Positions 33,836-46,739 of a stretch of 64,000 nucleotides of DNA are shown here, one piece after another (within the stretch, counting starts at the first letter, position 1; each line of letters opens with the position of its first letter). This DNA comes from Lytechinus variegatus (Eukaryota > Echinodermata > Echinoidea > Temnopleuroida > Toxopneustidae). The notes below the pieces were generated by a model. That model worked only from the letters and a program-made list of their open reading frames with translations, searched no databases and had not been told where the DNA came from. Both the position numbers and the translations under genes were made by a program. Location: assembly GCF_018143015.1 (NCBI RefSeq), contig NC_054747.1:30188733-30252732 (forward strand), in the 5' to 3' direction.

Positions 33836-34714
33836 GGTTCTAAAAAGCGATACTACAGCTGTTGGACTGGGGAATCCCTCCAGCTCTACTTAACATTATC
33901 CCATTCCTTAAAATTCCTTTTACTACAAAACAAATAAGTTTAATACTGTCCAAGTGCATGCATATTGTATAATTACCAATTCATAAAAGAGCACAAGATG
34001 AAAAGAAAGGACTGTATTGCAAACTGCAGGTTAGATATTACTGAGCACTCCTGATTGAAAAACAACTTGACAGGTGCAATACGCCTGAAGAGAAGAAAAT
34101 GTAGAATATTGGTAATCATATCCCCCCCCCCTAAGAAAAATATCAAATAGGGCTAAGGTAATGAAAAAATGAGGATCTGATTGAGTAGTACGCAGCAACA
34201 TGTTCCAGTTATGTCCACATTTGTGTGTAACTGACGAACAGGTTCAGTATAAAACCCAACAAAGTGCCACTGACAATATATTACTGGACTGAGTAAAAAT
34301 TATGGACTTACATTGGTTAGGCTATGTAGATTTTACTCGGACCTGGCTATCACCACGATGTGATCATAGTTTTAGAAGGGGTGCGATTATAATATATCAA
34401 GTACTGACGTCACCTCAGTGGAGATCTGTCTCGTACGGTACGGTAAACCGCAGCGTTATATTCACTGAGGTGTCGTCACGTGCGGCTTAATTAACAGCAG
34501 CGCGATTGGGTAATTTGATAGATTTATGCGTAGATTGCACAAATCACTCGTTTTGCTCTCTACAATGCCGTAGATGGATCAGAGCTGCAAGAAGCTTCGC
34601 GATTTAACCATAAATTCAATGCAGACTTTGATGGCACTCTACAAAGACTAAAAAGATATCGGCTGGGTGACTGCTTATCGGATCTCTCCGAAGCCATATC
34701 ATCCCTAGGGGGAA
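33836..34714. other. Spacer between LINE and duplicated copy 2
   Basis: No gene was recognised. It contains an inverted repeat at 34405-34482 and, just before the duplication boundary, an open stretch of about 75 codons (34530-34760) without ATG or a known domain. The sequence upstream of 34715 is unrelated to that upstream of 9629, which places the duplication breakpoint here. Confidence 0.5.
34405..34482. repeat. Imperfect inverted repeat
   Basis: TGACGTCACCTCAGTGGA and TTCACTGAGGTGTCGTCACG face each other across about 40 bp. It may be a tiny MITE or a paired CRE-like (TGACGTCA) palindrome. Confidence 0.45.
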
Positions 34715-34800
34715 ATATAACTCCATCAGGGAAAAAGAAATGCTACATTTTACCATCGTGGTAGGCAATATCTGTATGACATCTGAGTGAAATACTTTAA

Positions 34801-35547
34801 CCCTATCTAGGCCGGGGGCCTCGGAAGCCCCCCCCCCTCAACAAATCGCGCGATATTTTTTGACCGCGCCGCTCGCTGACTTTTTACTTTCAAGTCTTGC
34901 GCAATTTTTGAGACCAATTTTGCGTCACCCGGGTACGTGGTTCTGAAATTATGCAACATTATGTAAGTGCATGTCAGACCGAAAATTGCTCAAAAACGTG
35001 ATTTCGTGTACAAAGTCAATGCAAATTGTGTTTTCAACCAAAATTTATAAATGTATGATTATTTTTAGTTTTGCTGGTCTAAATGTAATTATTTTATGAT
35101 CACAGAAGCGTCCCCAACAAATTTCATTGAAAAAATAATGAAAAACAAAAGGTCAGCAAAACAAGGAAATACATAAGAAATTGCAAAAAAAATAATAATA
35201 CATAAGATAATGATTTGATATCGCATTTCTTTTAATTTACACTTGCTAAGAACACCACAAACAGTTTCTATGCTAAAAATTAGTACATTTGGAGCTTTAT
35301 TTAGGGAGTTAGAGGAAAAAGTATGAAGTCGCATACTAATTGCGCATAAATTAGCATAATCACTTAATAGTAATTCGCATGAAATAAATTACTGTACAAT
35401 CTTGTAGATTATATATGTCCCAGACAACCCGTGTGCCAATTTTCGGCGCGATCGCGCGGTCGATGGCCGAGATCTTAAAGGGGGGGGGGGGGCCTGGGAG
35501 GCCCCCCCGGCCATATGAACTCCCAAAATACCCCGGCCAAGATAGGG
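34801..35547. mobile_element. piggyBac-like nonautonomous element, copy 2
   Basis: This is the paralogue of 9712-10482, with TTAA at 34797-34800 and 35548-35551, start CCCTATCTAGGCCGGGG and end CCCCGGCCAAGATAGGG. The two ends are better preserved as a pair here. Confidence 0.75.
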
Positions 35548-35622
35548 TTAATTAATAAAGATGGTATAAAGTTAGACAAAATGCATAGGCCTGCACAATG
35601 CAAAACATGATGGATTTACAAG

Positions 35623-35991
35623 ACGTTTCGCCATCTATCGGTTTGAGCGAACATGGCCTCCAATTTCAAACTTCGGGGTCCACATCGAGCGCAGACGCAG
35701 GCAGCGCACAATAGTGTGCTGTAGTGTGACTGTTTGTGCTTTAAAAATGAAAACCATATGGCAACAATTGACCTCCAAAATGGCCTAAATTTTGCAAAGA
35801 AATGTGAGCGCAAATTTCTCTCCCACCTCCTGGACCCAGTAAACAGCATATGCAAGCCGTGTTGACCAGTGCTGAATATAAATCGCCTGAATACATGCAC
35901 ATTAGGACTAGCATGTACAATACAGACGCAATTTTTCCCGTGAGGCATTGCGAATTTCTGCCAATCCGCTGCAACCGATAGATGGCGCAAC
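35623..35991. mobile_element. MITE, paralogue of 10551-10924
   Basis: The ends ACGTTTCGCCATCTATCGGT and ACCGATAGATGGCGCAACGT are inverted repeats. It was present before the segmental duplication. Confidence 0.7.
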
Positions 35992-36143
35992 GTATTGTGA
36001 ATCGACCAAATTGTGACTGAAGTCTTATCACTTTATGTCACTGTCACGTGAAGAAAACCACCTCCCAATCGATCTATGGTCATGGTATGCCTGATGGTAA
36101 TAAAGTTATAGGCCCGTATTCTGAAGTCAGGATTTACCTTAAT

Positions 36144-36945
36144 ACTACCTTAAAACAAATTAATAATTTTTTTTTAATAGAAAAACAAATCTGATACAAG
36201 TCCTTCTCAGTTGTGCTCTGTGTCGAACCTCGTACATTATTGTGTCTATCCTCTCCTCTATTTTCTCTTTCTCTCCTGTCCTTATCCGCCTTCCTATACC
36301 ACTTATTTATTTAGGGCATCAATCACATTTTTTGCGAATTATATTCTTTCCAGGTCATTTCATATATTTTTTCTCCTTTTATACACATCATTAAATCCAG
36401 TTTGCTTGAGTCCACGATTGCATGTGTTTTATCTACGTTCAGCAGCACCCATCCATCCTATCAGGGCATTCTCCCCTTTTTCTTTTCTTTTTCGAGTATC
36501 ATTTATCATTTATTTATTTTTTTCTCATTTGATTACATATATCTGTATTTGTACTTTGTTATTGGTTGTGTTATCTTTTTTTGAGGGGCCCACATTGTAC
36601 AAGCATTGCTTTTTAGTGGGTCCCTCCATTTCCATCTTAATTTAATTTCTATTGAAAAATAGTATACTTACTTAAAACCTCCAATGTGTTGCCCAAATTG
36701 TGTTTTTTTCACAACATGTGTATTATTATTTTTGTTTCATTGCAACGGATACAAATACTTATGTTTATATATGGTACAGAGGCCGCGGAACAGTTTTCAA
36801 AGCCAAAAGTGGGGGGCTGACCATGCTAAAAATCACAATTATATGGTCATTTTTACGTTTTTGTACACGGTTCCGTGGCCCCTGTGGTATACAACTTGTT
36901 TTTGTTTGATGGAAGTGAAATAAATAAAATTTAATTGAATTGAAT
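36144..36945 (+). mobile_element. LINE 3'-UTR-like insertion unique to copy 2
   Basis: About 0.8 kb is absent from copy 1 between AGGATT and TATATCT. It ends ATAAATAAAATTTAATTGAA + TTGAAT, a tail seen on non-LTR retrotransposon 3' ends. The body is pyrimidine-rich without a usable frame. It is likely a 5'-truncated LINE; the clade is not assigned. Confidence 0.5.
36777..36885. mobile_element. Small hAT-like MITE nested in the LINE tail
   Basis: CAGAGGCCGCGGAACAG and GTTCCGTGGCCCCTG are inverted ends of a ~109-bp element. Flanking GGTA-containing sequence hints at a target duplication. Confidence 0.5.
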
Positions 36946-36957
36946 ATATCTCATATA

Positions 36958-37016
36958 CCCCTCCCAGGTAATATAACAAGCTTTGATTCAAAGCTTGTAA
37001 TATTACCTGGGAGGGG
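36958..37016. repeat. 59-bp palindrome, copy 2
   Basis: This is the paralogue of the perfect palindrome at 11092-11150, with one mismatch (GTAATATT for GTTATATT). Confidence 0.8.
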
Positions 37017-37017
37017 C

Positions 37018-37500
37018 TATTGATAATAATAATAATAATAACAATAATGATACATAACATTTATTAGGCGCTTACTACTGGTGTTTCTAAGCGCTCTGTG
37101 TTCTGTTTATGCTTTGTACTTGGGTTTAAAGGGGGGGGGGGGGACAGGGGATAATGAACAGGTAATACAACTATTTGAATAATCAAAAATCAAAACTGGT
37201 GTGCACCTCCAATTGACCGACCCACAACTGTGAATCATCTATTAAACAGGTATGTTTTGAGTAGGGTTTTGAACTGATTCACAGACTTGGCATTATGAAT
37301 GTAAGATGGTAGCTTATTCCAAAGAGAAGGGGCAATTGAAGAAAAAGCGCGATCACCATATTCTGTAGAGGTTCGAGGTCCAGGAGTTAACTGCATTGTA
37401 GACAATGAACGAAGAGGTCTTGAGGAGGTACTAGAACGTAAGGAAATGAAGATCTGTTAGATATTTTGGGGCTTGGCCATTGAGAATTTTGTAGGTGAGA
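37018..37500 (-). mobile_element. CR1/L2-type LINE 3' fragment, copy 2
   Basis: This is the minus-strand paralogue of 11155-11640, with the same ATT microsatellite end and C-terminal coding remnant. A G-run near 37130-37144 has expanded. Confidence 0.7.
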
Positions 37501-38490
37501 AGGAGAACTGTATTAGGCCCCCTCCCTGATATCTCGGCCGTGGGTAGCCCGATTTCCTCGACATTTTGCACAAGGGTCAAGGATTACGTAATCTACAAAG
37601 TAGTATGCATAGGATGGCGATCATGGTGACAATTTTAAATTAATGAATTTATGTTGATTTATGCTACAAATCATAGGTTTCGGTATTTCTCACCAAATAA
37701 ATCCTCTGGGATAGCAATATTGGTACAAATGTCTTTCACAACTCCCTCATCAATTCCTGGAGAAAAAAAAGGTTGTGGTAGATGCTTTTTAATGTATATT
37801 ATTGTTTTTCACTTTTTCTCATGTATTTCTCTGTTTTTTGTCAATCGTTTACAGATGCCTATATATGTGTGTGTGTGCGTGTGTATGTTTATGAGAGTGT
37901 ATGTATTTTTGGTAAATATCTACAGATTTAATGCCATGATACTTACTAGAAAGTATTTACGTATACACAGTCATATAGAAAAATTGCGAAATTTCAGTAA
38001 CATGTGTTCGGTAAGAGTTATCTGACACCCGCATGGTAGGTCCAATCTCCATAAATTTTGTATCAAAATGTGCGGGAAGGATCTTTATACCAAAAAAGTC
38101 TTTACATTTCGTACGAAAATATTGAGACGCTAGGTAAGTACCGATAAAAATTCTACAGGGGGGGGGGCATTATACCCCCCCAGTGTTAGGGTTAAATGAG
38201 ACCATGGTCTAACTCTGTGCTGTGTTTACTGTGCTCTTTTTTAACTCGTTAATAGTGAACTGAACCATATCTTATGCATCCTTCCGAAACAGTTAAGAAT
38301 GATTTTAATAAAAAATGAGCTGGGACGTTGAAATTTTACAGTTAAGGATTTATGCAACTGTTGGATTTCCATAGTTAAACCATTACTTTAGACCAGAGTT
38401 TAAATCAAACCAAACTTCAGAATACGAGCCATGGCGTTTCTCGGTCTGGAGCCGGTTTCATCATTGTGATTGATTCATTGCAATGAATGA

Positions 38491-38646
38491 GGGGCCCGTT
38501 GCAGAAAGAGTTGCGTTTAAACGCAAGTCAAAAAATCAATCGCAAGTCAAAAATGTGCGCTGTTGATTGGTTGAAAATCAAGTAGCGCGTGATTTTTAGA
38601 GTTGCGTTTGATTGCAGCTGCTGCAACTCTTTCTGCAACGGGCCCC
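38491..38646. mobile_element. MITE, GGGGCCCGTTGCAGAAAGAG ends, copy 2
   Basis: This is the paralogue of 12622-12768. The right end is a little longer (CTCTTTCTGCAACGGGCCCC), giving a better inverted match to the left end. Confidence 0.7.
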
Positions 38647-41159
38647 TGGGGCGGTCGAAGGGGATGAAATTATCAAGGTCCCTTTTTACGATTTATCCAA
38701 TCAACTTCAATTCTATGGAAATCAATCATTGTCAGAATATTTTCTACTAGAAATTTGAACAATGACCTTTGTAAAAATAAGAAGCACAAGGAATTTAATT
38801 TTGAGGTGAAGTGACTATGATTAACATAAATAATAAAACAAGTTCATGAGTTTTATTGCAATTTAGGTTGTATGTCATAGGTCCATGCACCGTTCTTCAT
38901 CGTTCTTCCCGCATCCGGGTTTTCGCTTTGGCTTTCCCGCCACAACGTTCCCTTGTCTTCAAAGGAACGGCCGCCATCAAAGGCCCTTTAATGCCACCGT
39001 TCTTTTGTTCGTCTTTCCTGCAAGTCTTAATTTCTGTCGAAAGGCCGAAGAATCTATTCTAAATAGCTCCCTCTACGACCAAAACAAATGTGTGCCTTCA
39101 TCATGTTCATATCGACTGTCGGATCGAGAGTTCGGGTCACTGTTCTGAACTGTGGCTATCGGGTGCATTCATGAAGCCACGGTAGCTTAAAAAAAATCAC
39201 GCATGTGTCAAAAATCGTTACTGATCTTTTGAATTTGCTGCAATAACCATGCAAACCTCTTTTCTTGCAATTGGAAGACAGTCAATTTATGTTTTAGGTG
39301 GGAAAATAAGATTCCACTTATTTTCGTTTCGTAGGCCCAGCCATTCGTAGAATTCACGTCGACTTGGAATATTAATTATTACTCGCATCTCAAACAGGTG
39401 TCGAGAACGCCCCCCCCCAAAAAAAAAACAGAAGGAAATAGAATGATAAAATAAATATGACCGGAACAGCTTAGCGCTATTAGGCATAGAAAGATAAAAG
39501 ATTTACAAAGATTTATTAGAAATTGTTTCAAATAGTTTTTTCATATTTTTGACGGGCAACCATTTCCCCAGGATAACATATTGTCTCTTAATTTTCTTTA
39601 TCTCCATGTTTTAAAGAAACGGGACCAAAAGGGATTGTGAAAAGAGGAAAAAGAAACTAAGAGGTCAAAGGGAGAGAAAAGGAAGGGGAAACAGAGAGAA
39701 ATAAGAAAATAATATTTGGATGGAATAAGAGGAAGGGTGAAAAAATGGACGAAATACAGTTGAAAGATTGGAAAAAACTCGGAAATTTGAGAGGGGTTCT
39801 CCCGATTTCTGCCTCTGCATCGAAATCAATATTCATGAGAAAGCAGAGTTGTGTCCTCGCAGAAACCGTGATCAGGTGGGGGTGAAATTATTTTATGACT
39901 TGCGTCTTCGGAATGAGAGTACGCATGCGCGTGGACTGGATATTTACGAAATTGTGGTCGTCTATTTCGAAAATTGTATGCCATGAATGAATCAGCATCC
40001 TCAAACTTTCTGTACCCTTCTATCACTGGGGGATTTAGGGGGGGGGAAGCCGCCCTTGCCCCCTTCCATTATGAGAGGCACAATTAGAATTTGTAATGCA
40101 AAATGCAGCCAAAACAGAAGAGTGCCCCCCCCCCTAAAAGCGGAACCTTTTTCCCCCTGTCATGGATCCTCCCCTGACCTTTAGACATTATGTTGTATAG
40201 ATCCGATTCTTGGTTGGATTTACATTTACAAAGGGCCCCCCCCCCCTATTGGCGGAGCAAAAAAAAGGGAAAGAAAGAAAAAAAAGAGAGTAGAAAAAAG
40301 AAGAGGAAAACATAAGAAGAGGAAGGCGAGTGAATAAGATGATGCGAAGACTTATTAAATAACTTTAATAATCATTACGCCACTGGGACAACCAATTCAA
40401 AGAAATAATTAAATATCAACCTTGGGCGGCCGATCGGGGAAAATATGGGTGAAAAAAATCACCCCCCCCCCCCTATTGGTGGAGGCTGGATCCGCCCCTG
40501 ATTTAGATTTACATTTTATTCACCCTATCGATCCCCTCTCGGGGTATGAGAGTACAACATAAAAACAACATATAACAGACTAAAGTATAACTTCATTTAA
40601 TTGGTTTAACGTATTAAACGTAATGTTCGGAATTGAAGATAAATACCAACTGTGGTAACGATCTGAAAATTTGTTCGATCAGAATCCAATGAAATTTACC
40701 AACGAAGTGTTTGTATAAATGAAAAATATTTGCCAAATAGCCCTGTGAAAGAAAGTCGTAAAAGTGCTGAGAAATGAGCGATATATAAGCACAGAATTCC
40801 ATCAAATGTCAGGTATTTTTCGAGGCAATGTTATAATACACTGTCCACGTATGCTTTTCTGTTTTAGTGATCATCAGAATTATCGATATTGAGCGGCGAT
40901 TTCATTATTCTACAAAGATAAGTGTATATTAATGTACTAGGTCTAGATTTATGATGAATATTTCGTATCGAAATCGTCATGTAATCATATTTGAAATTGC
41001 GCCTGATACGTTGTGCTGTACATGGTCTATATCCTCCCATAGTTATCGATATCGTCATCACCGCTGTTACTATCGCAATCATCTTCATTTCTCTATTATA
41101 AGTATTATCTTCGTTAACATTTCTATTATTTCATTATAATTTTATCATCATAAATCGAT

Positions 41160-41640
41160 GGGGTGGGAGAAGGAGGAGGAGAAGAAGAATTACCAAGGAG
41201 AAGCAGACGTACATGTAGAATGGAGGAGCAGTAAAAAGGGATGAGATTAATAATGAGAGATGAGGAAGGATACGGAGAGGAAAAGGAAGATAGAGAGAAA
41301 AAAGGAGAGACGCAAGAAGAAAAGAAGAAGGACGAAGGAAAAGCAGTAGGAGACGTATAAGAAGGGCAGGTGGGCAGAAGAACAACAAGAAGAGAGGAGA
41401 CGTAGAAAAAAGGGGAGGAAGGAAAAGAAAGAAGCTGCAGGAAAGGATGGGTGGAGAAAAAAGAATAATGAAAGACGACAAAGGATATGAAGAAGAAAAA
41501 AAGATTAAAAAAAGGAGGAGTAAGAAGAGTAGATGAAGAAGGGAGTGAAGGATGAGAACAAGAAGAATGATAAGGTGGAAAAGAAGAATAACGACGAGGA
41601 AGAAACAGAAGAAATAGAAGAGGGGTGAATTTGTTCTAAA
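41160..41640 (+). repeat. ~480-bp polypurine (GA-rich) tract
   Basis: Almost only A and G on the + strand, built from AAGAAG, GGAGGA and GAAAAG. Long open frames on the other strand (Leu/Phe/Ser-rich) follow from this composition and are not genes. Confidence 0.85.
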
Positions 41641-42420
41641 GTAAAATCAGTGTGAGTAGAATTAAATTAATGTTTTTATTTATATTGCACTTGCAGTGAT
41701 TACATCATTACAAAACTAGGATGCCATTATGTTCAATAATTTAAGCTTCAAAATTCGGTAATTCACGGGTGAAGATAAATTATGGGGCCGTAAGCTGCAG
41801 GGAGATATGTAGAGTGATATTAGCATTAGGTCAGTGCTCTAAAATAGATGGAATGTGATTATTTATTATTAATATTAGTTAGTACACTTACTGGCCTAAA
41901 AGCAAAAGCAAATAGGGCCATGATATAAGCTTCTCCATCAAGAGAATTGAACATTATTGACCTTTCAGGATTGCTTGGCATTGATACTCATCGAACTGTT
42001 CTTAGTCATTGCCCTGGCCTATCATGAAAAAGCAAGATCAGTCACCCGTATAGTAGAGAATCATTGACAATAGCATGCTCAGCGGGTTCGCCACAGAAAA
42101 CAATGGGAGAGCTAGAAGCTTACAGTCTTGAATTCCCCATATCCGCTGCCGTGATTATTGTCGTAATTTCAATAGATAAACCTACTTCAAAAGACCGTTG
42201 GCCCGCCCGATGGGGAATCTTTTGTAATAATGTAGTGTATTAAAGTATGTGTATGCAGTAACTACCGCCCCGACTTCTGTTGTGCTATTTAAAAGATTTC
42301 TTTCACCATCATCGAGTAGCGATTTAGCGTGTAAAATCGCATAAATTATCTCACAAAACGGATCTAATGTTCATGATTACCAAAATCACCATAATCATTA
42401 CCATTATCTTTCATTTTTTT

Positions 42421-42560
42421 AATAATAATAATAATAATAATAGCGGCATATTTACCCAGGGTAGCCACTACAGTTCCGAAAACTGTTCTCCCAGAGGGCC
42501 CTGCTATTATTACCCCGGCTTTAGCACGGCTACCTTGATCGGGCGCTCGAGCATTTAAAT
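42421..42560 (-). mobile_element. LINE/SINE 3' tail with (AAT)n
   Basis: An AAT microsatellite is followed by GGCATATTTACCCAGGGTAG, CCCAGAGGGCCCTGCTATTA and GGGCGCTCGAGCATTTAAAT, a widespread marine-invertebrate L2/CR1-type tail read in reverse. Confidence 0.55.
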
Positions 42561-42839
42561 ATATAATATTGACAGATTTCGCGCTCTGATTAGGCTTATT
42601 AGATTAGTGAATTAATTTATTGATAAATTGTCCCTTTTTCAGAATGGAATATCAAAAAGTTTCATCTCGCGATTTGATAAGAAGAGAAATAGGAAGACAG
42701 TCATAATTTTCACATGATGGAATATTGTTCTTAGAATATCCCGGCCCTATGTCAAAACTCAAAGTAATAATAATGAATCATATATGTTCCTTTTTAACTG
42801 TGATCCATATCCACTCACAATTCTACAAATCTCAAATTT

Positions 42840-43170
42840 TCCTCGCGCTCGCTTCGCTTGCTTAGTTATGTATTTACCTTTTTCATGATTACAAAGATTG
42901 CTTAGAACTTCTATTCTTCAGGTAGAAAAGTAAAAATTTTCAGCTCACGTTTCGCGCTCGCATTATTTGATTGTTGAAATATGTAACGTTTTCATTTACA
43001 GATAATTAAAAGTAGCCGTTAACCATTAACAGATTCTTTTTTATCAGAACGATCAATGCGTACTAAATTAATTCATCTCGTTTAGGATCACAAGCATTGC
43101 CAGAATGCTATTTTAGGACAAAATACATGAAATAAAAAAATAAAAATTAGCGCGCGCTTCGTGCTCGCAC
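42840..43170. repeat. CGCGCTTCGCGCTCG-type repeat cluster
   Basis: Three degenerate copies (near 42842, 42940 and 43152) of the same motif found inside the hAT-like element at 19781-21359, each after a TTTTCAGCTC-like lead. This suggests a shared element family. Confidence 0.55.
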
Positions 43171-44400
43171 TATTTAGATTAGGCTTGTGAGATGATTTTA
43201 CATATATTTTTACATTTGATTTAAAAGAATAAAGCTTAAAAGTGACACTATTTGGTTTACATATTATAAAGCGCCTTCTCATATTACAATTTACCTTAAA
43301 CGTAAGTATTTTATTTTCAAACGAAATCTATGAAAAGGGTGCAGTTAGGCTTTCATTTTGATTCCAAATAGTCTCATAATTGGGATTAGTTGCAAACACG
43401 GTTTTCGAATAAAAGGCACATCGGGAACATCAAAGAATCAAGACAGTCACCCGCGCTGACAAAGTGATAATCTCCCCTTGACATACCCCTACCAATCAAG
43501 AGGTCATCTTCCTATTGAAATCCGCAACCCGTCAGACCACCTCTATGTTCAAGAAAATACGTTAATCTCCCCAATCAAGAATGGGGTAATTTAAATTTAC
43601 CTTGTCAATGGGGTAAGCCGTTAAATACAGCTTGCAATGCGCTGGCCCATGTCATTTTCAACGTCCGGCTTTCGGGGAATTAAAATGAGCATCAAATGGG
43701 TAGTTTTCTTGTTCTCGTTTTGTCCCCATACTAGAACCTTGATTTTGTTTCTTTTCGTAATGTGCATTTTGATATGGTTTCCATTATATTAACATTTCGA
43801 CATTTAATGTAGTTTAATGCTTGCCTTTATAAAGAGCAATATTACATTAAACCTATTTGGCGAAGCAGATTATAACATAACGTTCGACTGATATTTTATC
43901 AACACATTTTTGATTAACCATGTAACTTCCCTCTTTATAGGTCTACTCTTAATGTGAACATTTGAGTTATATTTATTGCCTACCAACTCTCTGTTTACCA
44001 GGCTAAAGTGAAGGTCCTCATTTGTGTATGAACGACATGTTCTCATTAAAATACATGTTGTGAGTTTCAAATAAAGGGGGCACACTTGTGTAAAAAAATG
44101 GCATATTTACATTTACAAATTTGATAAAGGCTCTCAAAGGGGGGGGGGAGGGGCACACGGACCGGATGATCCCCCCCCCCCGGGATTCACTACATAACTG
44201 TACCCTCTGATGTGCAGAATATAGACCCCCGTATAGACCCACTGACTTTTTTTAGTAGAGGTCACAAAATAGACCACAATACTTTTGAGAGCCCAACTAT
44301 TGTTCAAAATAAATACGGCGCTTATTGGATTGTATTGTGTTACTCCGGCAGGATCCTCACCAGCATGCACTCCATTCTTGTTGATCTAGTATGCTAAATA

Positions 44401-44543
44401 CCTCGGTCACATTTGTTCTAAGGCGAGTCGAAAACAGTCATTTTAACAGTTTTTGGACCTGCTAAATATAGGTTTTAATAAAATGAACAAATCGGCTGTT
44501 TTCGACTCGCTGTATGGCCGCCGTAGAGCAAATGTGACCGAGG
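44401..44543. mobile_element. 143-bp MITE, CCTCGGTCACATTTG ends
   Basis: CCTCGGTCACATTTGTTCTA and the inverted AGAGCAAATGTGACCGAGG, with a second internal pair GCGAGTCGAAAACAG/CTGTTTTCGACTCGC, make a strong hairpin. It is flanked by AATA and TATT. Confidence 0.75.
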
Positions 44544-46381
44544 TATTACCATTTTCTGTACGTTAATTTATTTTTTTGGTGCATATTTAAATATGCAAGC
44601 TATACAGAATGCAGCTATACGATTAACAGGTGAAGTACAAAGTTGGAAGGGAAACTAGGCCAAAGAGGCTTTCGTATTACTAACTTTACGTCGGTAAATT
44701 ATGTTTACCTTAGACACTGGGAATCTAATTTGCAATAATTTGACATACACACATTGCAGATTAATTTAAATATTTGATAGGAAGAAGAAATCAACGGCAA
44801 TATACACGTATTGTTCAAGTCAAACGTGAAGGTTAAAAAAGAATAGGTATAGAAAACTTTTAGAAAAATTCAAAGGAAGAAATAAAGTTGGATGAAAAAA
44901 GGAACCATCAGAATTAAGTTGACAAAATTGAATATTATAAGTAGAACAGGAAAATTGAAAGAAATTTGAAAGTCCCCTCCCCCCAGCGGACTGGTTTGAA
45001 GGGGTGGGGTCACCATGCATAAAATCATGGTACTTGTTGAGGCCTCAGCCCCAGACCCCCTTCGGTTATGTGGCTCCAGGATGGTAATCAAGAACACTAG
45101 GTCACAGAGCACTCTAGATCACAGGGGAAATTTATATAAGAGAATAAAGACGGATCCCAGGTAAAAAGATTTTATAGATTTTCCTGTCCAATATCATGTC
45201 GGAGTCACTTAAATGTGTTAACTTGCATTTTCATTCACGCGATATTTTTCATCGGTCATTAAAGTGAAGAATGTGATTAATAGAAGACGCTATAATTCCT
45301 TTATAAACACTCAACTCTATTCATGGTCAAGACTACCTCAACTTTGATAATTTCAATATTCATTTTTAAGTGTTTTTGATTTCGTTCGAAGGTAAAGATG
45401 TTTGTAATTGTCTTAAAAAGTAACGAAAGTACTTCTTGTTCTGAATTTCGGGCAATGAAATTCAAGAATTGTACATTTAAGCTACAATGACCGATATGAC
45501 AGCTTGAGCATCCAATTTATTTTTTAAAGTTCAAATAAATGATATTTTATTCGTTTGTTTTGCACGGCATCTGTATTATGTGTGAATATATAAGTTTCTA
45601 GAATTCAAATGTTTAAACAAATGCAGTGGCGTACCTAGGATTTTCCACAAGGGGGGGGGGGCAAATCGCCCCAAAAGAGTCCTCAAAAAAGGACATTTCA
45701 CAGAAAAAAACAAATTGACAAGAGGGCTAAATTAAACATAGATCTATGTTAAGCTCAAATTTGAATTTCAACGCTGCCCTTAGTTTTCAGCCTTTTTTTC
45801 ACCAAAAAACGTTTGCATTTTATGTTTTAGTGTTTTTTTTCACAGTAGCGTTTCAGTGTATTGCTTTAAACGCCATCATTTTTGGACCCAGGTATGATTT
45901 ATATTGCATCTTTTGCGTGGGGTTTTGCATTTCGTTTACAAAGATGTTAAGGTCAATTCCATATCTTTCCTTTTCACCCGACAATGCTGACTGTGCGGGC
46001 TCAGTGTGATGAAAAAAAATCTTACCCTCGCCTGAACACTTACTTTCAGAAATTCAATTTCTTAACGGTATGTTCTTCAAAATAAAACAACATGCTCGTG
46101 CTAAAGGGCTAAAGCTTAATTGTTCTATTAAAGAAATGAAATCTAAATCTTATTGAATTTTGTCATATACTGAAACCCGAAACGAAAAATTATCAAAAAA
46201 ATGTGAAAGCGTAACTTTTGAAAATATATACCCCACTGAACTACGCACACCGATACAAGGACACAACGATATCCAGATCAGAGACTAGAGATCGCTCGTT
46301 TAATAGTTTGCCTAAGACGTCGATATCGTGGACATAGAGGGCGCTCATGCAGAAACATCTTATCGAAGAGCCTACCGGGGG

Positions 46382-46456
46382 GCGCGTTTCCGTTTTACAC
46401 CCTGGCGAAGGCATTTTCCGGAAAAGTAACCAAAAAGCGACTAGTGAAGAGTCTAC
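46382..46456 (+). repeat. Left arm of a 75-bp inverted repeat pair
   Basis: GCGCGTTTCCGTTTTACACC...TAGTGAAGAGTCTAC is the reverse complement of 47891-47965 with one mismatch. Such identity is unusual in this decayed block. Confidence 0.85.
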
Positions 46457-46739
46457 ACACGTCGCTGGTTGCATGCAGCGTGCGACACAGGCGAGTCCAC
46501 CACCGCATGCAATTTGCACAGTTACTGATCAGAGCACAGAGTTCCTCGGCACTTCATGTACATGAGAGCGGCAGTCAGGATCGAGTGAAATCCGAACATG
46601 CTTTTGCAGTCGCGTTGTTTATGATAGTTTTTTTTTCTAAAAATAAATCATTAAATGAATAGAATGACAGACAAAATCAAAATAAACAGATACTTATAAT
46701 GGAAAGACAAATTGAAGTTTAATGGATTGATACACTTAG

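Larger units (their letters stand above)
34715..38860. repeat. Segmental duplication, upstream block of copy 2
   Basis: This is the paralogue of 9629-12965 in the same order. It differs mainly by an extra LINE-like tail (36144-36945), longer G-runs and scattered substitutions. The match stops near 38860 and resumes at 48150. Confidence 0.85.

Noticed and set aside
34530-34760. ~75-codon open stretch ending at the duplication boundary
   Set aside because: It has no ATG, domain or splice sites, and a stretch of this length is expected by chance in the window.
36211-36645. 144-codon hydrophobic frame
   Set aside because: It is a pyrimidine-rich LINE tail-like insertion; Phe/Ser/Leu content follows from composition.
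41134-41481. Minus-strand 115-codon frame rich in Leu, Phe, Ser and Pro
   Set aside because: It is the complement of the polypurine tract, a composition artefact.
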